From Candidatus Methanomethylophilaceae archaeon (GTDB taxonomy: Archaea > Thermoplasmatota > Thermoplasmata > Methanomassiliicoccales > Methanomethylophilaceae), in NCBI GenBank assembly GCA_944320485.1, contig CALUHQ010000039.1, positions 1-37,150 of the forward strand: a stretch of DNA of 37,150 bases, read 5' to 3'. The position numbers and the translations under genes are program-made. The notes under the pieces are model-generated. The model was not told the origin of the DNA. It made no database searches and saw only the letters and a list, made by a program, of their open reading frames with translations. Within the stretch, counting starts at the first letter, position 1; every line of letters begins with the position of its first letter. This document shows positions 23,550 through 32,600 of this stretch, piece by piece.

Positions 23550-24020
23550 GAACACGATGCACGAGAGCACCGTGCACACGACGAACATCGGTGTGAGCTC
23601 CAGCTCCATCCCGCCGATCCCGCCGGCGCCCAGACCGAGCCCCAGAGCATACAGTATGAAGCAGGCGATGAGCCCGCGCACAAGTCCGAGCATGCACTTG
23701 CCCCAGACGATGGCGTGGAGGCTCAGGGGGCACATCATCATCTCGTCGAAGCTCCGATAGTACAGCCTCTGCACGTTCATCCTCGTCGATGTCGACGAGA
23801 ACGATGAGTTCAGTGACGACAGCGCCACGATGCCGGGGATGACGAAGGAAACGTACGATACGCCGATGTCCGTGGTCCCGGTCCTGAGCCCGAACCCGAA
23901 CGCTATGAGGTAGAGTATCGGGCTCATGATGCTCATTATGAGGATGTTCAGGAAGTTGTGCCTCATGAACATCATGTCGCCCCAGGCGACGTAGTAGATC
24001 TGCCTCAGGAGGTTGCTCAC
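23247..24020 (-). CDS. ABC-2 type exporter permease
   Basis: This 257-residue membrane protein has about six transmembrane helices (IMSIMSPILYLIAFGFGL, VRGLIACFILYALGLGLG, VLSCIVFSFLGMAAALLA, and others). The order and the loop SLNSSFSSTSTRMNVQRLYYRSF match the ABC2/DrrB/NodJ permease family. It starts with GTG 24020 inside the stop of the ATPase gene (GTGA overlap) and has GGGAGGG just upstream. It forms an exporter with that ATPase under operator 2. The substrate is not evident; relatives export drugs, polysaccharides, lipids or haem-like molecules. Confidence 0.86.
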   Translation of the reverse strand: MSNLLRQIYYVAWGDMMFMRHNFLNILIMSIMSPILYLIAFGFGLRTGTTDIGVSYVSFVIPGIVALSSLNSSFSSTSTRMNVQRLYYRSFDEMMMCPLSLHAIVWGKCMLGLVRGLIACFILYALGLGLGAGGIGGMELELTPMFVVCTVLSCIVFSFLGMAAALLAKSHQSMATFNSLIILPMTFLCGTFFSVSALHPVFQTILYCLPLTYSSELIRSAALPDFLEFDWLCLLGLILWGVAFYTIDYWLLKTRKV

Positions 24021-24877
24021 TTCCCTCCCCCCACTGACTTCCCGGTGAGCTCGACGAACACGTCCTCGAGGTTCGTCTTGCGTATGGTCACGTCCACGCC
24101 GGTGTCTATCGTCGATGCGAAGGCGTTGGCATCCTCGCGGGTCCCGAAGTAGCGGTACTGTGTCTTGCCGCCCTCCAGGTACTCCACCGCAACCGAGCCC
24201 ACGCCCTCGCAGAGCCTCTGCGGGGTGTCCAGGGCGATGATCCTCCCATGATCGATGATCCCGACCCTGTCGCACAGGGCCTCGGCCTCCTCGATGTAGT
24301 GGGTGGTGAGCACTATGGTCGTACCATCGGCGTGCAGTTTCCTCACCACGTCCCACAGGAGCCTGCGGGCGTTGATGTCCAACCCGGAGGTGGGTTCGTC
24401 GAGGAACAGCACCCTGGGGCTGTGCAGCATCGCGCATACGATGGCGGCGCGCTTCTTCCATCCTCCGGAGAGGGAGTCCACGGGCTTGTCCAGGTACTCC
24501 TCCAGACCGAAGAGGTCGGAGAGCTCCCGGATCCTGGCGTCTCTCTCGGCCTTCCCCATCATGTGGTACATGGCGTGGGAGATCATGTTCTCCCGGATGG
24601 TCAGGTCCTTGTCCAGGGACACCTGCTGCTGGATGACCCCCATGCGGCTCTTCGCCTCCACGGGATTCCTCCTCAGATTGTACCCGTCGACCGTTATGGT
24701 GCCGGAGTCGAAGTTCGTCAGGGTAGCCACGCACCTCACGGTGGTGGTCTTGCCGGCGCCGTTCGGGCCAAGGAAGCCGAACAGCTCCCCCTCGCGGATC
24801 CTCAGGTCCAGATGATCGACAGCGGTCTTCCCGTCGAACATCTTGACGAGGTCCTCTATCACAATTATGTCGCCCAT
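24017..24877 (-). CDS. ABC exporter ATP-binding protein (DrrA/CcmA-like)
   Basis: The product is 286 residues. The nucleotide-binding domain has Walker A GPNGAGKTT, Q-loop IQQQVSLDKDLT, signature LSGGWKKR, Walker B VLFLDEPTSGLD and switch His in TTHYIEEA. The signature LSGGW deviates from the usual LSGGQ. The C-terminal ~80 residues (AVEYLEGGKTQYRYFGTRED, then TNLEDVFVELTGKS) are the DrrA-type accessory domain. It energises the co-transcribed permease. Operator 2 lies 31 bases upstream of its ATG, which ties it to the reductase-chelatase regulon. Confidence 0.9.
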   Translation of the reverse strand: MGDIIVIEDLVKMFDGKTAVDHLDLRIREGELFGFLGPNGAGKTTTVRCVATLTNFDSGTITVDGYNLRRNPVEAKSRMGVIQQQVSLDKDLTIRENMISHAMYHMMGKAERDARIRELSDLFGLEEYLDKPVDSLSGGWKKRAAIVCAMLHSPRVLFLDEPTSGLDINARRLLWDVVRKLHADGTTIVLTTHYIEEAEALCDRVGIIDHGRIIALDTPQRLCEGVGSVAVEYLEGGKTQYRYFGTREDANAFASTIDTGVDVTIRKTNLEDVFVELTGKSVGGGK

Positions 24878-24908
24878 AGCATCTCCCCGGGCGGTGGCCC
24901 GCAGTAAG

Positions 24909-24925
24909 TTGGATGATGGGTCCTA
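24909..24925. promoter_or_regulatory. Operator 2, TTGG-N9-CCTA (ABC exporter)
   Basis: Read on the minus strand it is TAGGACCCATCATCCAA, with one mismatch in the distal half-site. It lies just downstream of a box A (AAATTTAATAG on the minus strand, 24926-24936). The 24,878-25,098 gap is AT-rich and holds this and the divergent operator 3, with nothing else I can name. Confidence 0.6.
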
Positions 24926-25068
24926 CTATTAAATTTGTTTTTATGGGACAGAACTAAACCCTAATCGACCAATATTAGAGGTTTATTATTTAATATCAAC
25001 AATAATTTAAGTAGAATTATGATGACGATATGTCATTTTTAGGATTATCATTAAATGCTATGAATTAA

Positions 25069-25085
25069 TTGGCATATACATCCAA
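25069..25085. promoter_or_regulatory. Operator 3, TTGGCATATACATCCAA (importer ATPase)
   Basis: This perfect TTGG/CCAA palindrome has the same sequence as operator 4 read on the other strand. A TTAAATG box A lies at 25051-25057. Thirteen bases separate it from the ATG at 25099, the same distance as operator 6 to the chlI ATG. Confidence 0.75.
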
Positions 25086-25098
25086 CCGAAGTGGTTTC

Positions 25099-25962
25099 AT
25101 GCAGATAAGAATCGACAACGTGGAGTTCTCTTACACAAGCGTGCCCGTCCTCAACGACATCTCGCTGGACATAGACGGTCCCGCTTTCGTCTCCATCCTG
25201 GGGCCGAACGGTGTGGGGAAGTCCACGCTGATCCACTGCATCAACAAGATTCTGCAGCCGACCTCCGGTTCGGTCTTCATCGACGGCAAGGACGTCAAGG
25301 AGACGTCGATCAAGGAGCTGGCCAAGCAGATCGGATATGTGCCCTATTCGGCCAACGATTCCTTCCCGCTCACCGTGGTCGACACCGTGATGATGGGCAG
25401 GCATCCTCATTCCAAATGGAAGTCCCTCGACAACGACCTCGACGTGGTCTACGACACGTTGAAGATGCTCGGGATCTCGCATCTCGCGATGCGCCAGTTC
25501 AACGAGCTATCGGCGGGCCAGCACCAGAAGGTCATGCTGGCCAGGGGTCTGGTGCAAGAGCCCAAGATCCTTCTCCTTGACGAGCCGACCTCCAATCTGG
25601 ACATCCGGCATCAGCTGGATGTCACGAAGATGCTCAAGCGGCTGTCCGCCGAGAGGGGGATCCTGATCATCATGATCAGCCATGACATCAACATCGCGGC
25701 GAAGTACGCCGACAATGTCATACTGATGTTCCAGGGCAAGATCTTCGACGTCGGTACGCCGAGCGAGGTCATCACGGAGGACAACCTCAGGACGGTCTAC
25801 GGGGTCGAATCCCGCGTGATCGACGACGAGGGCCGTCCGCACGTGATACTCAGGGACGCCCTTCCGATGGACGAGAGGATCAACCCGTCCGCAGTCATGG
25901 CCGGCATCAGGGAGCGCAGGGCCCGCGACAGGTCTTCGGAATCGCAGCAGGTCGAATCGTGA
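25099..25962 (+). CDS. FecE/BtuD-like ABC importer ATPase
   Basis: The product is 287 residues. Motifs are Walker A GPNGVGKST, Q-loop IGYVPYSANDSFPLTV, signature LSAGQHQK, Walker B ILLLDEPTSNLDIRHQ and switch His in ISHDINIAAKYAD. The short strand-rich N-terminus and the VVDTVMMGRHPH block are typical of ATPases for iron-siderophore, haem and vitamin B12 importers. The signature LSAGQ replaces LSGGQ, as often in this family. It begins a cluster with the binding protein and two permeases but has its own operator. TTG 25069, inside the operator, was rejected as a start. Confidence 0.92.
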   Translation: MQIRIDNVEFSYTSVPVLNDISLDIDGPAFVSILGPNGVGKSTLIHCINKILQPTSGSVFIDGKDVKETSIKELAKQIGYVPYSANDSFPLTVVDTVMMGRHPHSKWKSLDNDLDVVYDTLKMLGISHLAMRQFNELSAGQHQKVMLARGLVQEPKILLLDEPTSNLDIRHQLDVTKMLKRLSAERGILIIMISHDINIAAKYADNVILMFQGKIFDVGTPSEVITEDNLRTVYGVESRVIDDEGRPHVILRDALPMDERINPSAVMAGIRERRARDRSSESQQVES

Positions 25963-25995
25963 TTCTTGTGGAATGGGACTTTTCGATTGTGAGAA

Positions 25996-26012
25996 TTGGA
26001 TGTATATGCCAA
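25996..26012. promoter_or_regulatory. Operator 4, TTGGATGTATATGCCAA (binding protein)
   Basis: It is the reverse complement of operator 3. It lies 26 bases before the ATG at 26039, within the gap after the ATPase stop, giving the binding protein and permeases separate control. The associated TATA box is weak (ACTTTTCG near 25977). Confidence 0.72.
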
Positions 26013-26038
26013 CTAAGACGACATATCGAAGTGAGAAC

Positions 26039-27418
26039 ATGGAAAAGAAGACAGTGACCATCATCGCGGCTGTCGTGGTCGTGGCGATAGTCGTAGTTGC
26101 CGCCGTGCTCGTCGGGTTCGGCGGCAACGGAGGCGACGATTCCTCCGGGGATTCCGAGATCGCCTCCCAGCTCCAGATCAGGGGCAACGCCAACGACGAC
26201 TACACCATCGACGACAAAGACATGGAGATACTCGAAGACGTGATGGCCGGCGAGAGATCCATCTCGGATTATCCTCTGGCCGATGTCAACAACGACGGTA
26301 ACGTCGATGAGACGGACAAGCAGCTTCTGCAGGACCTGATCGATAGGAAGGACGGAACCACCGTGTACGTCCTCTGTCTGGATGTGAACGGCGAACCCAC
26401 CACCGTCTCATGCACCTACCCCCTGAGGGATGTCGTCCCCTACGGGACCAATATACAGCTACCAACCCTCTATGCGAACGGCGGTCAGTATGTGGCCGGA
26501 TATTTCGTCAGCAGCTATGAGACTGCCGAGAGCTCCATCAGCGACAGCGCTGTCGACCTCGGTGGAAGTCAGCGTCAGATCAGTGACGCGGCATGGAAGA
26601 ACTTCACCGCACTGGATGCAAACACCGAAGGAGGGCTCGGTGCGCTGCTCGTGGATTATAGCGGTATCGCCCAGATCACGGATGTCCGTGCAGCCGATCT
26701 CGAGGCGGCCGAGATCCCCATGATCATCTATTCCTCGGCGGATGCGATTTCCGAGATCACCACCGTCCTGACCCTCGGATTCCTGTTCGGAGGGGACTGC
26801 GAGACGATCGGCGTGGAATACGCCCAGAAGAGCTGGGACATCATCAATCAGATCGATGAGGCGGTCGGAGGGCTGTCCGATGACGACAAGTGCAGCTACA
26901 TCTGCTGCACGATGTACATCTACATCTGCGAGAATGACTCCACCTTCAACAGTAGCGCATCCACCGCCGGTGGACTGCCCTACTACGCTGTCAATCAGGA
27001 TTTCGCTGATACGTATACCGGCGACGGATCGACGAAGATGCAGAGTGTCGAGGCCCTGTCCAATTTCACGGACGTGGGTGCCATCCTCAACAACCGCTCG
27101 ATGGACTGGGGTCTAGACGCAGCCGGGATCGAGGACCTCGTCATAGACACATGGGACCACGACAACAAGGGGGTCTCCTCGACCATGTACTTCAAGGGGT
27201 TCGAGGACAGGCTCGTCTACATCAACAACCTTCTGCCCGGAGCCGTCAAGGTCGCCTACATGGCCCATGCGATGTATGGCGATGATTTCTCCAGGGAGTG
27301 GGCCGATGGGGTCCTTCAGGACTTCATAGACATGGGCACCGCACCTCTCGATGGACAGACTCTCGACACAATCCTCGCCTACATCGATCACGACCTCTAC
27401 ATGGAAGTGACCGCCTGA
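26039..27418 (+). CDS. Dockerin-bearing substrate-binding protein of a FecB-type importer
   Basis: The product is 459 residues. Residues 6-27 are a hydrophobic anchor (VTIIAAVVVVAIVVVAAVLV); no lipobox Cys is visible. Residues about 46-106 form a dockerin-type-I-like pair of Ca-binding loops (NANDDYTIDDKDMEIL and DVNNDGNVDETDKQLLQDL). The rest resembles periplasmic-binding-protein class III domains of iron, haem and B12 importers, with YPLRDVVPYG, IAQITDVRAADLEAAEIPMI and LTLGFLFGGDCETI. It presumably captures the ligand outside the cell and passes it to the two permeases. ATG 26039 was chosen because earlier in-frame ATGs precede or lie in operator 4. The binding domain is Tyr/Asp-rich. The ligand is unknown. 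Confidence 0.86.
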   Translation: MEKKTVTIIAAVVVVAIVVVAAVLVGFGGNGGDDSSGDSEIASQLQIRGNANDDYTIDDKDMEILEDVMAGERSISDYPLADVNNDGNVDETDKQLLQDLIDRKDGTTVYVLCLDVNGEPTTVSCTYPLRDVVPYGTNIQLPTLYANGGQYVAGYFVSSYETAESSISDSAVDLGGSQRQISDAAWKNFTALDANTEGGLGALLVDYSGIAQITDVRAADLEAAEIPMIIYSSADAISEITTVLTLGFLFGGDCETIGVEYAQKSWDIINQIDEAVGGLSDDDKCSYICCTMYIYICENDSTFNSSASTAGGLPYYAVNQDFADTYTGDGSTKMQSVEALSNFTDVGAILNNRSMDWGLDAAGIEDLVIDTWDHDNKGVSSTMYFKGFEDRLVYINNLLPGAVKVAYMAHAMYGDDFSREWADGVLQDFIDMGTAPLDGQTLDTILAYIDHDLYMEVTA

Positions 27419-27424
27419 ACAAAC

Positions 27425-27443
27425 CGGGGGGCTCATCCCCCCG
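27425..27443 (+). terminator. GC hairpin between binding protein and permease
   Basis: CGGGGGG (27425-27431) pairs perfectly with CCCCCCG (27437-27443) around CTCAT, seven bases after the binding-protein stop. Such hairpins often stabilise the upstream mRNA or partly terminate, so that the binding protein is made in excess of the permeases. Confidence 0.5.
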
Positions 27444-27458
27444 ATTCCCAAGGATACC

Positions 27459-28550
27459 ATGGAATACGAAGAGGAAGGGCTCACGAGAGACGGGCTTAAG
27501 GAGGAGTACCATCATGCCATCGCCCGGAAGATCATCCTTCTGACGGTCTGCGTACTGGGGATAGTCCTCTTTGTAGGATTGCTCTCCCTATCGAATTACG
27601 AGGGTGTGGGTCTGAAGGAGACCTACGAGATCATCTGGAACCACATACTTGGCAACGAGTACCCTTCCAAGTCTCTGTTCTGGTGGGCGGACCGCTACAT
27701 CTGGAACACGGCGTTCCCCCATGCCCTGGCAGCGATAATTGCCGGAGCCGCCCTGGCGATCTGCGGCACCATGATGCAATCGATGATGGTGAATCCGCTC
27801 GCGGATCCCTACAGCACGGGGATATCGTCCGGAGCCTGCTTTGGGGCGATTTGCGCCATCGTGGTGGGGGTGTCGTTCTCGTCAGTGACCGGCGAGATGG
27901 GGATCGTCACCAACGCGTTCATCGGTGCGATGGTGCCGGCGCTGCTGATCGTGTTCCTGGCCCAGCGTATCCACATGACCCCGGCGACCCTGATCCTGCT
28001 GGGGACCGCGATCTCCTACTTCTTCAACTCGATGATCACCTACCTGATGGTCACCACGGACGCCGATACGCTACAGAGTGCGTACATGTGGCAGGTCGGC
28101 AGCCTCGACGGAATGTCCTGGGATTCGCTTCCGATAATGGCCGTCGTGACGGTCATCGGTTCCGCGATCGTGATGCTCCTCTCCTCCAAGCTGAACGTCA
28201 TGTCGCTCGGCGAGAACAGCGCCATCAGCCTGGGGGTGGACGTCGAGAGGTTCCGTCTCCTCTGTCTGGTGCTGATGGCGGTGATGACTGCCGCGATCGT
28301 GTCATTCACAGGGATCATAGGCTTCATCGGGTTGGTGGCACCGCACATGGTCCGTCTCGTGATCGGGTCGGACAACAGGTTCGTCGCACCTATCTCCATG
28401 GCCGCAGGGGCATTGCTGCTACTGGCCGCCGATTACATCGCGTTCCAGTTCTCGGATATACCTGTCGGTGTGGTGATGAGCGTCATCGGCAGCCCCGTGT
28501 TCTTCCTGATAATCCTATGGCAGACGAGAAAGGCGGGGGCGATATACTGA
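27459..28550 (+). CDS. FecCD-type importer permease 1
   Basis: This 363-residue polytopic membrane protein is of the FecCD/BtuC family. Diagnostic blocks are GAALAICGTMMQSMMVNPLADP split over a helix-loop, TGISSGACFGAI, LGENSAISLGVDVERFR, and TGIIGFIGLVAPHMVR, the loop that contacts the ATPase. About ten transmembrane helices are expected. The N-terminus (EEEGLTRDGLKEEY) is shared with permease 2, showing duplication. It follows the binding protein after a hairpin and overlaps permease 2 by 34 bases. Confidence 0.93.
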   Translation: MEYEEEGLTRDGLKEEYHHAIARKIILLTVCVLGIVLFVGLLSLSNYEGVGLKETYEIIWNHILGNEYPSKSLFWWADRYIWNTAFPHALAAIIAGAALAICGTMMQSMMVNPLADPYSTGISSGACFGAICAIVVGVSFSSVTGEMGIVTNAFIGAMVPALLIVFLAQRIHMTPATLILLGTAISYFFNSMITYLMVTTDADTLQSAYMWQVGSLDGMSWDSLPIMAVVTVIGSAIVMLLSSKLNVMSLGENSAISLGVDVERFRLLCLVLMAVMTAAIVSFTGIIGFIGLVAPHMVRLVIGSDNRFVAPISMAAGALLLLAADYIAFQFSDIPVGVVMSVIGSPVFFLIILWQTRKAGAIY

Positions 28551-29614
28551 TCGAGGATACCAGGGACGGGTTCCGCGACGAGTACCGGTCCATGAACAGA
28601 AGGAAGGCCATGTTCATACTGGCATTCCTTCTTCTCGCAGCAGGTGCGTTCTTCCTGACACTGGGGTTCGGCATCTATGACATCGGTGTGACGGATGCCG
28701 TGGGGGTGTTCTTCGACCACCTCCTTGGAAATCCCATCGATCCGAAAGATGACTACTATGTCTGGGACGTACGCGTCCCCAGGGCGATCGGGGCCCTTCT
28801 GATCGGTGCGGGGCTGTCGGTGGCCGGTGCCATCATGCAGAATGATTTCAAGAACCCCTTGGCCGAGCCCTACACGATGGGGATATCGTCGGGGGCGTTC
28901 CTGGGTGCCACCCTGAACATAATACTCGGCATATCGATCGTCCCGTTCATCAGCGGGACCGCGACGACCGTCGTGAACTCGTTCATCTGCTCGCTGATTC
29001 CGACGGCTATAATCGTCCTGGTGGCGAAGTACCGCAACCTGACCCCGACGGCCATGATCCTCACGGGCATCGCGGTCATGTTCCTGTTCAGCTCCATCAC
29101 CCAGATCATGATGGTCACCGCGCCGTCCGAGACGATGGCCGATGCCTACGAGTGGAGGGTCGGATCGTTGAGCAGCATGCAGTGGGAGTACATCCCGGTG
29201 ATGCTGATCGTCACCGTACTGATCACGGCGGTCCTGTGGTTCTCCTCCAGCAAACTCAATGTGATGTATGCAGGGGACAGGGCCGCGCAGACGTTCGGGG
29301 AGAATGCGAGGGGAATTCGGGTCTCGACCCTCGTCCTCGTATCGGTCATGACCGCGGTCCTGATATGTTTCACAGGGACCATAGGATTCATAGGCCTCGT
29401 GGGTCCGCACGTGGCAAGGATATTCGTGGGCTCCGACAACCGCTATCTCATCCCCACATCCGCGGCCTTCGGGGCGGCGTTCGTGATACTCGCCGATACT
29501 CTGGCCAAGGTCAGCGGACCGAACGGACTGCCTGTGGGCGTCATATGCTCGATGATCGGCGGGCCGCTCTTCATCTGGATCCTCGTCAGGCAGCGCAAGA
29601 GCGCCTGGATATGA
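28517..29614 (+). CDS. FecCD-type importer permease 2
   Basis: The product is 365 residues and paralogous to permease 1. It has AGAIMQNDFKNPLAEPYTMG, TGISSG-type helix starts and FTGTIGFIGLVGPHVAR. ATG 28517, inside the end of permease 1, gives MADEKGGGDILIEDTRDG, which aligns with the N-terminus of permease 1; the upstream open frame is a shadow. Two different permeases suggest a heterodimeric channel, as in FecCD and FhuB. It converges with the chelatase gene, 68 bases away. Confidence 0.92.
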   Translation: MADEKGGGDILIEDTRDGFRDEYRSMNRRKAMFILAFLLLAAGAFFLTLGFGIYDIGVTDAVGVFFDHLLGNPIDPKDDYYVWDVRVPRAIGALLIGAGLSVAGAIMQNDFKNPLAEPYTMGISSGAFLGATLNIILGISIVPFISGTATTVVNSFICSLIPTAIIVLVAKYRNLTPTAMILTGIAVMFLFSSITQIMMVTAPSETMADAYEWRVGSLSSMQWEYIPVMLIVTVLITAVLWFSSSKLNVMYAGDRAAQTFGENARGIRVSTLVLVSVMTAVLICFTGTIGFIGLVGPHVARIFVGSDNRYLIPTSAAFGAAFVILADTLAKVSGPNGLPVGVICSMIGGPLFIWILVRQRKSAWI

Positions 29615-29682
29615 CCCGTTTCGGCGGGGACTCGGGAGCGAACCCGGGCCCCGTCGTTCAAAAGCGGTGGCCCGGTCGGGGA

Positions 29683-32600
29683 TCACCTGTCCTGGACCTC
29701 CTCGATCCTCCCCTCCAGTTCGAGGTAGATGTCCTTGAGCCTGTCGAGGGTCTCCGGTCTCACGTCCCACATCCCGCGGTCGATGGCCTCGAACAGCCTG
29801 TCCATCATGTCCGCCATGGCATGGGGGTTCTCGTCCTCCATCCACCTGCGGGTGTCCTCGTCGAAAAGGTAGGTGTTGGCCAGCCTCTCGTACATCCAGT
29901 CGTCCACGATGTCCGATGTCGCATCCCATCCGAAGGTGTACTCGGTCAGGTTCGCGATCTCCGCCACGCCGCGGTATCCGTGGCGCTTCAGGCCGTCTAC
30001 GAACTTCGGGTTGAGGACCTTGCTCCTGTAGACGAAGCCGAGCTCCTCCCTCGTGTCCCTGACGCGCACCCTGTCCGGGTCCGAGCCGTCGCCCATGAAG
30101 GACATGGCGTCCTTGTTCCCGTAGGCGCGGACGAAGGAGTTCATCCCCCCGAGGTATCCGTAGACGTCGTCGATGTCCAGCAGGTCGATCTCCCTGTCGG
30201 GCATGTTCTTCACGGTGGCCTGCACCTTCGAGAATCTCCGGACGAACTCGTCCCTCATGGATTCGCCGTGCAGCCCGCGCCCGTAGGCGCAGCTCCCCCA
30301 GGTGATGTAGATGTCCGCCAGGTCCTGGACCGTCTCCCAGTCGCTGGACTCGATGGCGTGGTTCACACCGGGGCCGTAGGCCCCCGGTGGGCACCCGAAC
30401 ACGCGGACCGACGCGCGCCTCCGCGCCTCGTCCACCGTCAGGCCGTCGGCCATGCCGTCCACGATGTCCTTCCTGAGGTTGGCGGCGAGGGCGTTGTTCT
30501 CGTCGCTCTCGTCGAGCCCGGCGATCATCTTCACGGCATCGTCGATGAGGTCGATGAGGTTGGGGAACGCGTCCCTGAACAGTCCAGTGATCCTGACGGT
30601 GACGTCGATCCTGGGGCGTCCGAGCTCCTCCAGGGGCACCGGCTCCAGGCCGATCACCTGCCCCCCGCTAGACGACCATACAGGTTTGACGCCCATGAGC
30701 CAGAGGATGTATGCGACGTCGTCGCCGTTGGTCTTCATGGTGTCCGTTGCCCAGATGATGAACCCCACCTCCGTGGGGTAGGATCCTTTCTCTTTCGTGT
30801 AGCGCTCGATCATCTGGTCCGCCATGCGTCTGCCTATCTCCCAGGCCGCCTTCGTGGGGACGATGTCCGGGTCGATGCCGTAGAAGTTCCTGCCCATGGG
30901 CAGGATGTCCGCGTTGCCGCGGGTCGGAGCGCCGGAAGGTCCCGGGAGGACGTAGCCCCCCTCGAAGGCGTGCATCATGTTCCCCATCTCGTCCGTCATG
31001 CGGGCGAGGTTAGGCACCAGGGTGTCGCAGATGTACCCGACGGTCCTGGCCAGGTCGTCGGAATCGCCGATCTCCGCGGCCAGGCGGAGGCATTCGTCCC
31101 TCGCGTATCCGGCCGTCTGCATGTCTGATATGAGCGACATGACCCGCCCGTCTATCCTGTCCAGGACGGCGCTGTTCAACTCCCCTCCGGTCTTGCCCGA
31201 GCTGTCGTCGAGCAGGGCGTCCAGTTCGTATCCCATGGCCGATGCCACGGCCGAGCGGAGCGACGGCACGTCGCCGTTCCTGACGCGGGTGAGCGAGTAG
31301 ACGCTCTCCGTCAGCAGCTCCCCCTCCGGTGCCCTGCCGAGCACGTGCAGCCCGTCGCGGATTATGGTGTCCTTGATGTCCGTGATGTAGTCGTGGATCC
31401 TGCCTAGCTCGCCCTCGAAGTCCTCCGGCGAGATGTCGTCGGGGATCCCGAGCTCCTTCAGGAGGTCCGCCTTCCTGGCGGCGTCCAGGACCTCGGACAC
31501 CATCGCCTTCCTCTGCTCACCCTCGGCGGCGGTGTTCTTGAAGACCTCCTGCAGGGGGCCGTCGACGGCCTCCAGCGCGTCGTAGGATCCGGCGCGCGCC
31601 ATGGTGGGGCACATGTGCCCTATGAGCACCGCCTCGGACCTGCGCTTGCACTGGATGCCCTCGCCGGGGTCGTCTATCACGTAGGGGTAGATGTTCGGTA
31701 TCGAGTCCAGGACAAGGTCGGGGAAGCACTTCCCAGACAGGCCCACGCTCCTCCCCGGAAGCCATTCCAGCGTCCCGTGCGTGCCGACATGGACCACGGC
31801 GTCCGCCTTGAAAGTGTACTTGAGCCAGCGGTAGAACGCCAGGTACTGGTGCGGCATCGGGACGACGGGGTTGTGGTAGACGGATTCCATCTGATCGGCC
31901 CATGACCTGAGGGGCTGGTATCCGATGTACACGTTCCCGTTGACGATCCCGGGGATGACGAACCTCCCGTCCTGTACTGATACCGTTCCGGGTGGCTTCC
32001 CCCAGATCTCCTCCATGCGCCTGCGGTTGAACTCGGACAGCTTCCCGTACTCCGGCTCGTAGTCCGACATCGGGACCATGGCCGCCGCCTTCTCCCGCAC
32101 CCTCTCCTCCGATGACCACTCCAGGTCGTTGGTGATGTTGTCGAGGATCTCGTCGGTGAGCGCCCTGGATGTCTCCGGGACGTGGTCGACGGTGTAGCCG
32201 AGCGACGACATGCGATCGAGCATGTCCCTGACGCTCTGCATCGTGTCGAGGCCCGCGGCACCGCCTATCCTCCCGGAATCCGGCCTGGACTGGTACATCA
32301 GGATGGCTATCCTCCTCTCGGACGCGGGCTTGCGGCGGAGCCTGGCCCAGGCGCCGATGGTGGACACGAGGTGTCTAATCCTGTCCGGGAGCGGGGTGTA
32401 GACCTTCGGTCCGCCCCTGCCGCGTTCGTTGCTGGCGAAGGGCACTGTGATGATCTGCCCGTCGACCTCCGGCCAGATCACGTTCATGCCGAAGTCGCCC
32501 TTCGACAGCCCCTCGGCGCTCTCCTCGTAGTCGGCGAAATGGGAGGACACCGACATGGCCTGGAACACGGGCACGTCGGTGAGCATGTGGAAGTAGTTCT

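Noticed and set aside
27683-28516. A 5' extension of permease 2 in frame
   Set aside because: It is a shadow of permease 1 in another frame, with Arg/Gly/His-rich sequence. The conserved N-terminus starts at 28517.
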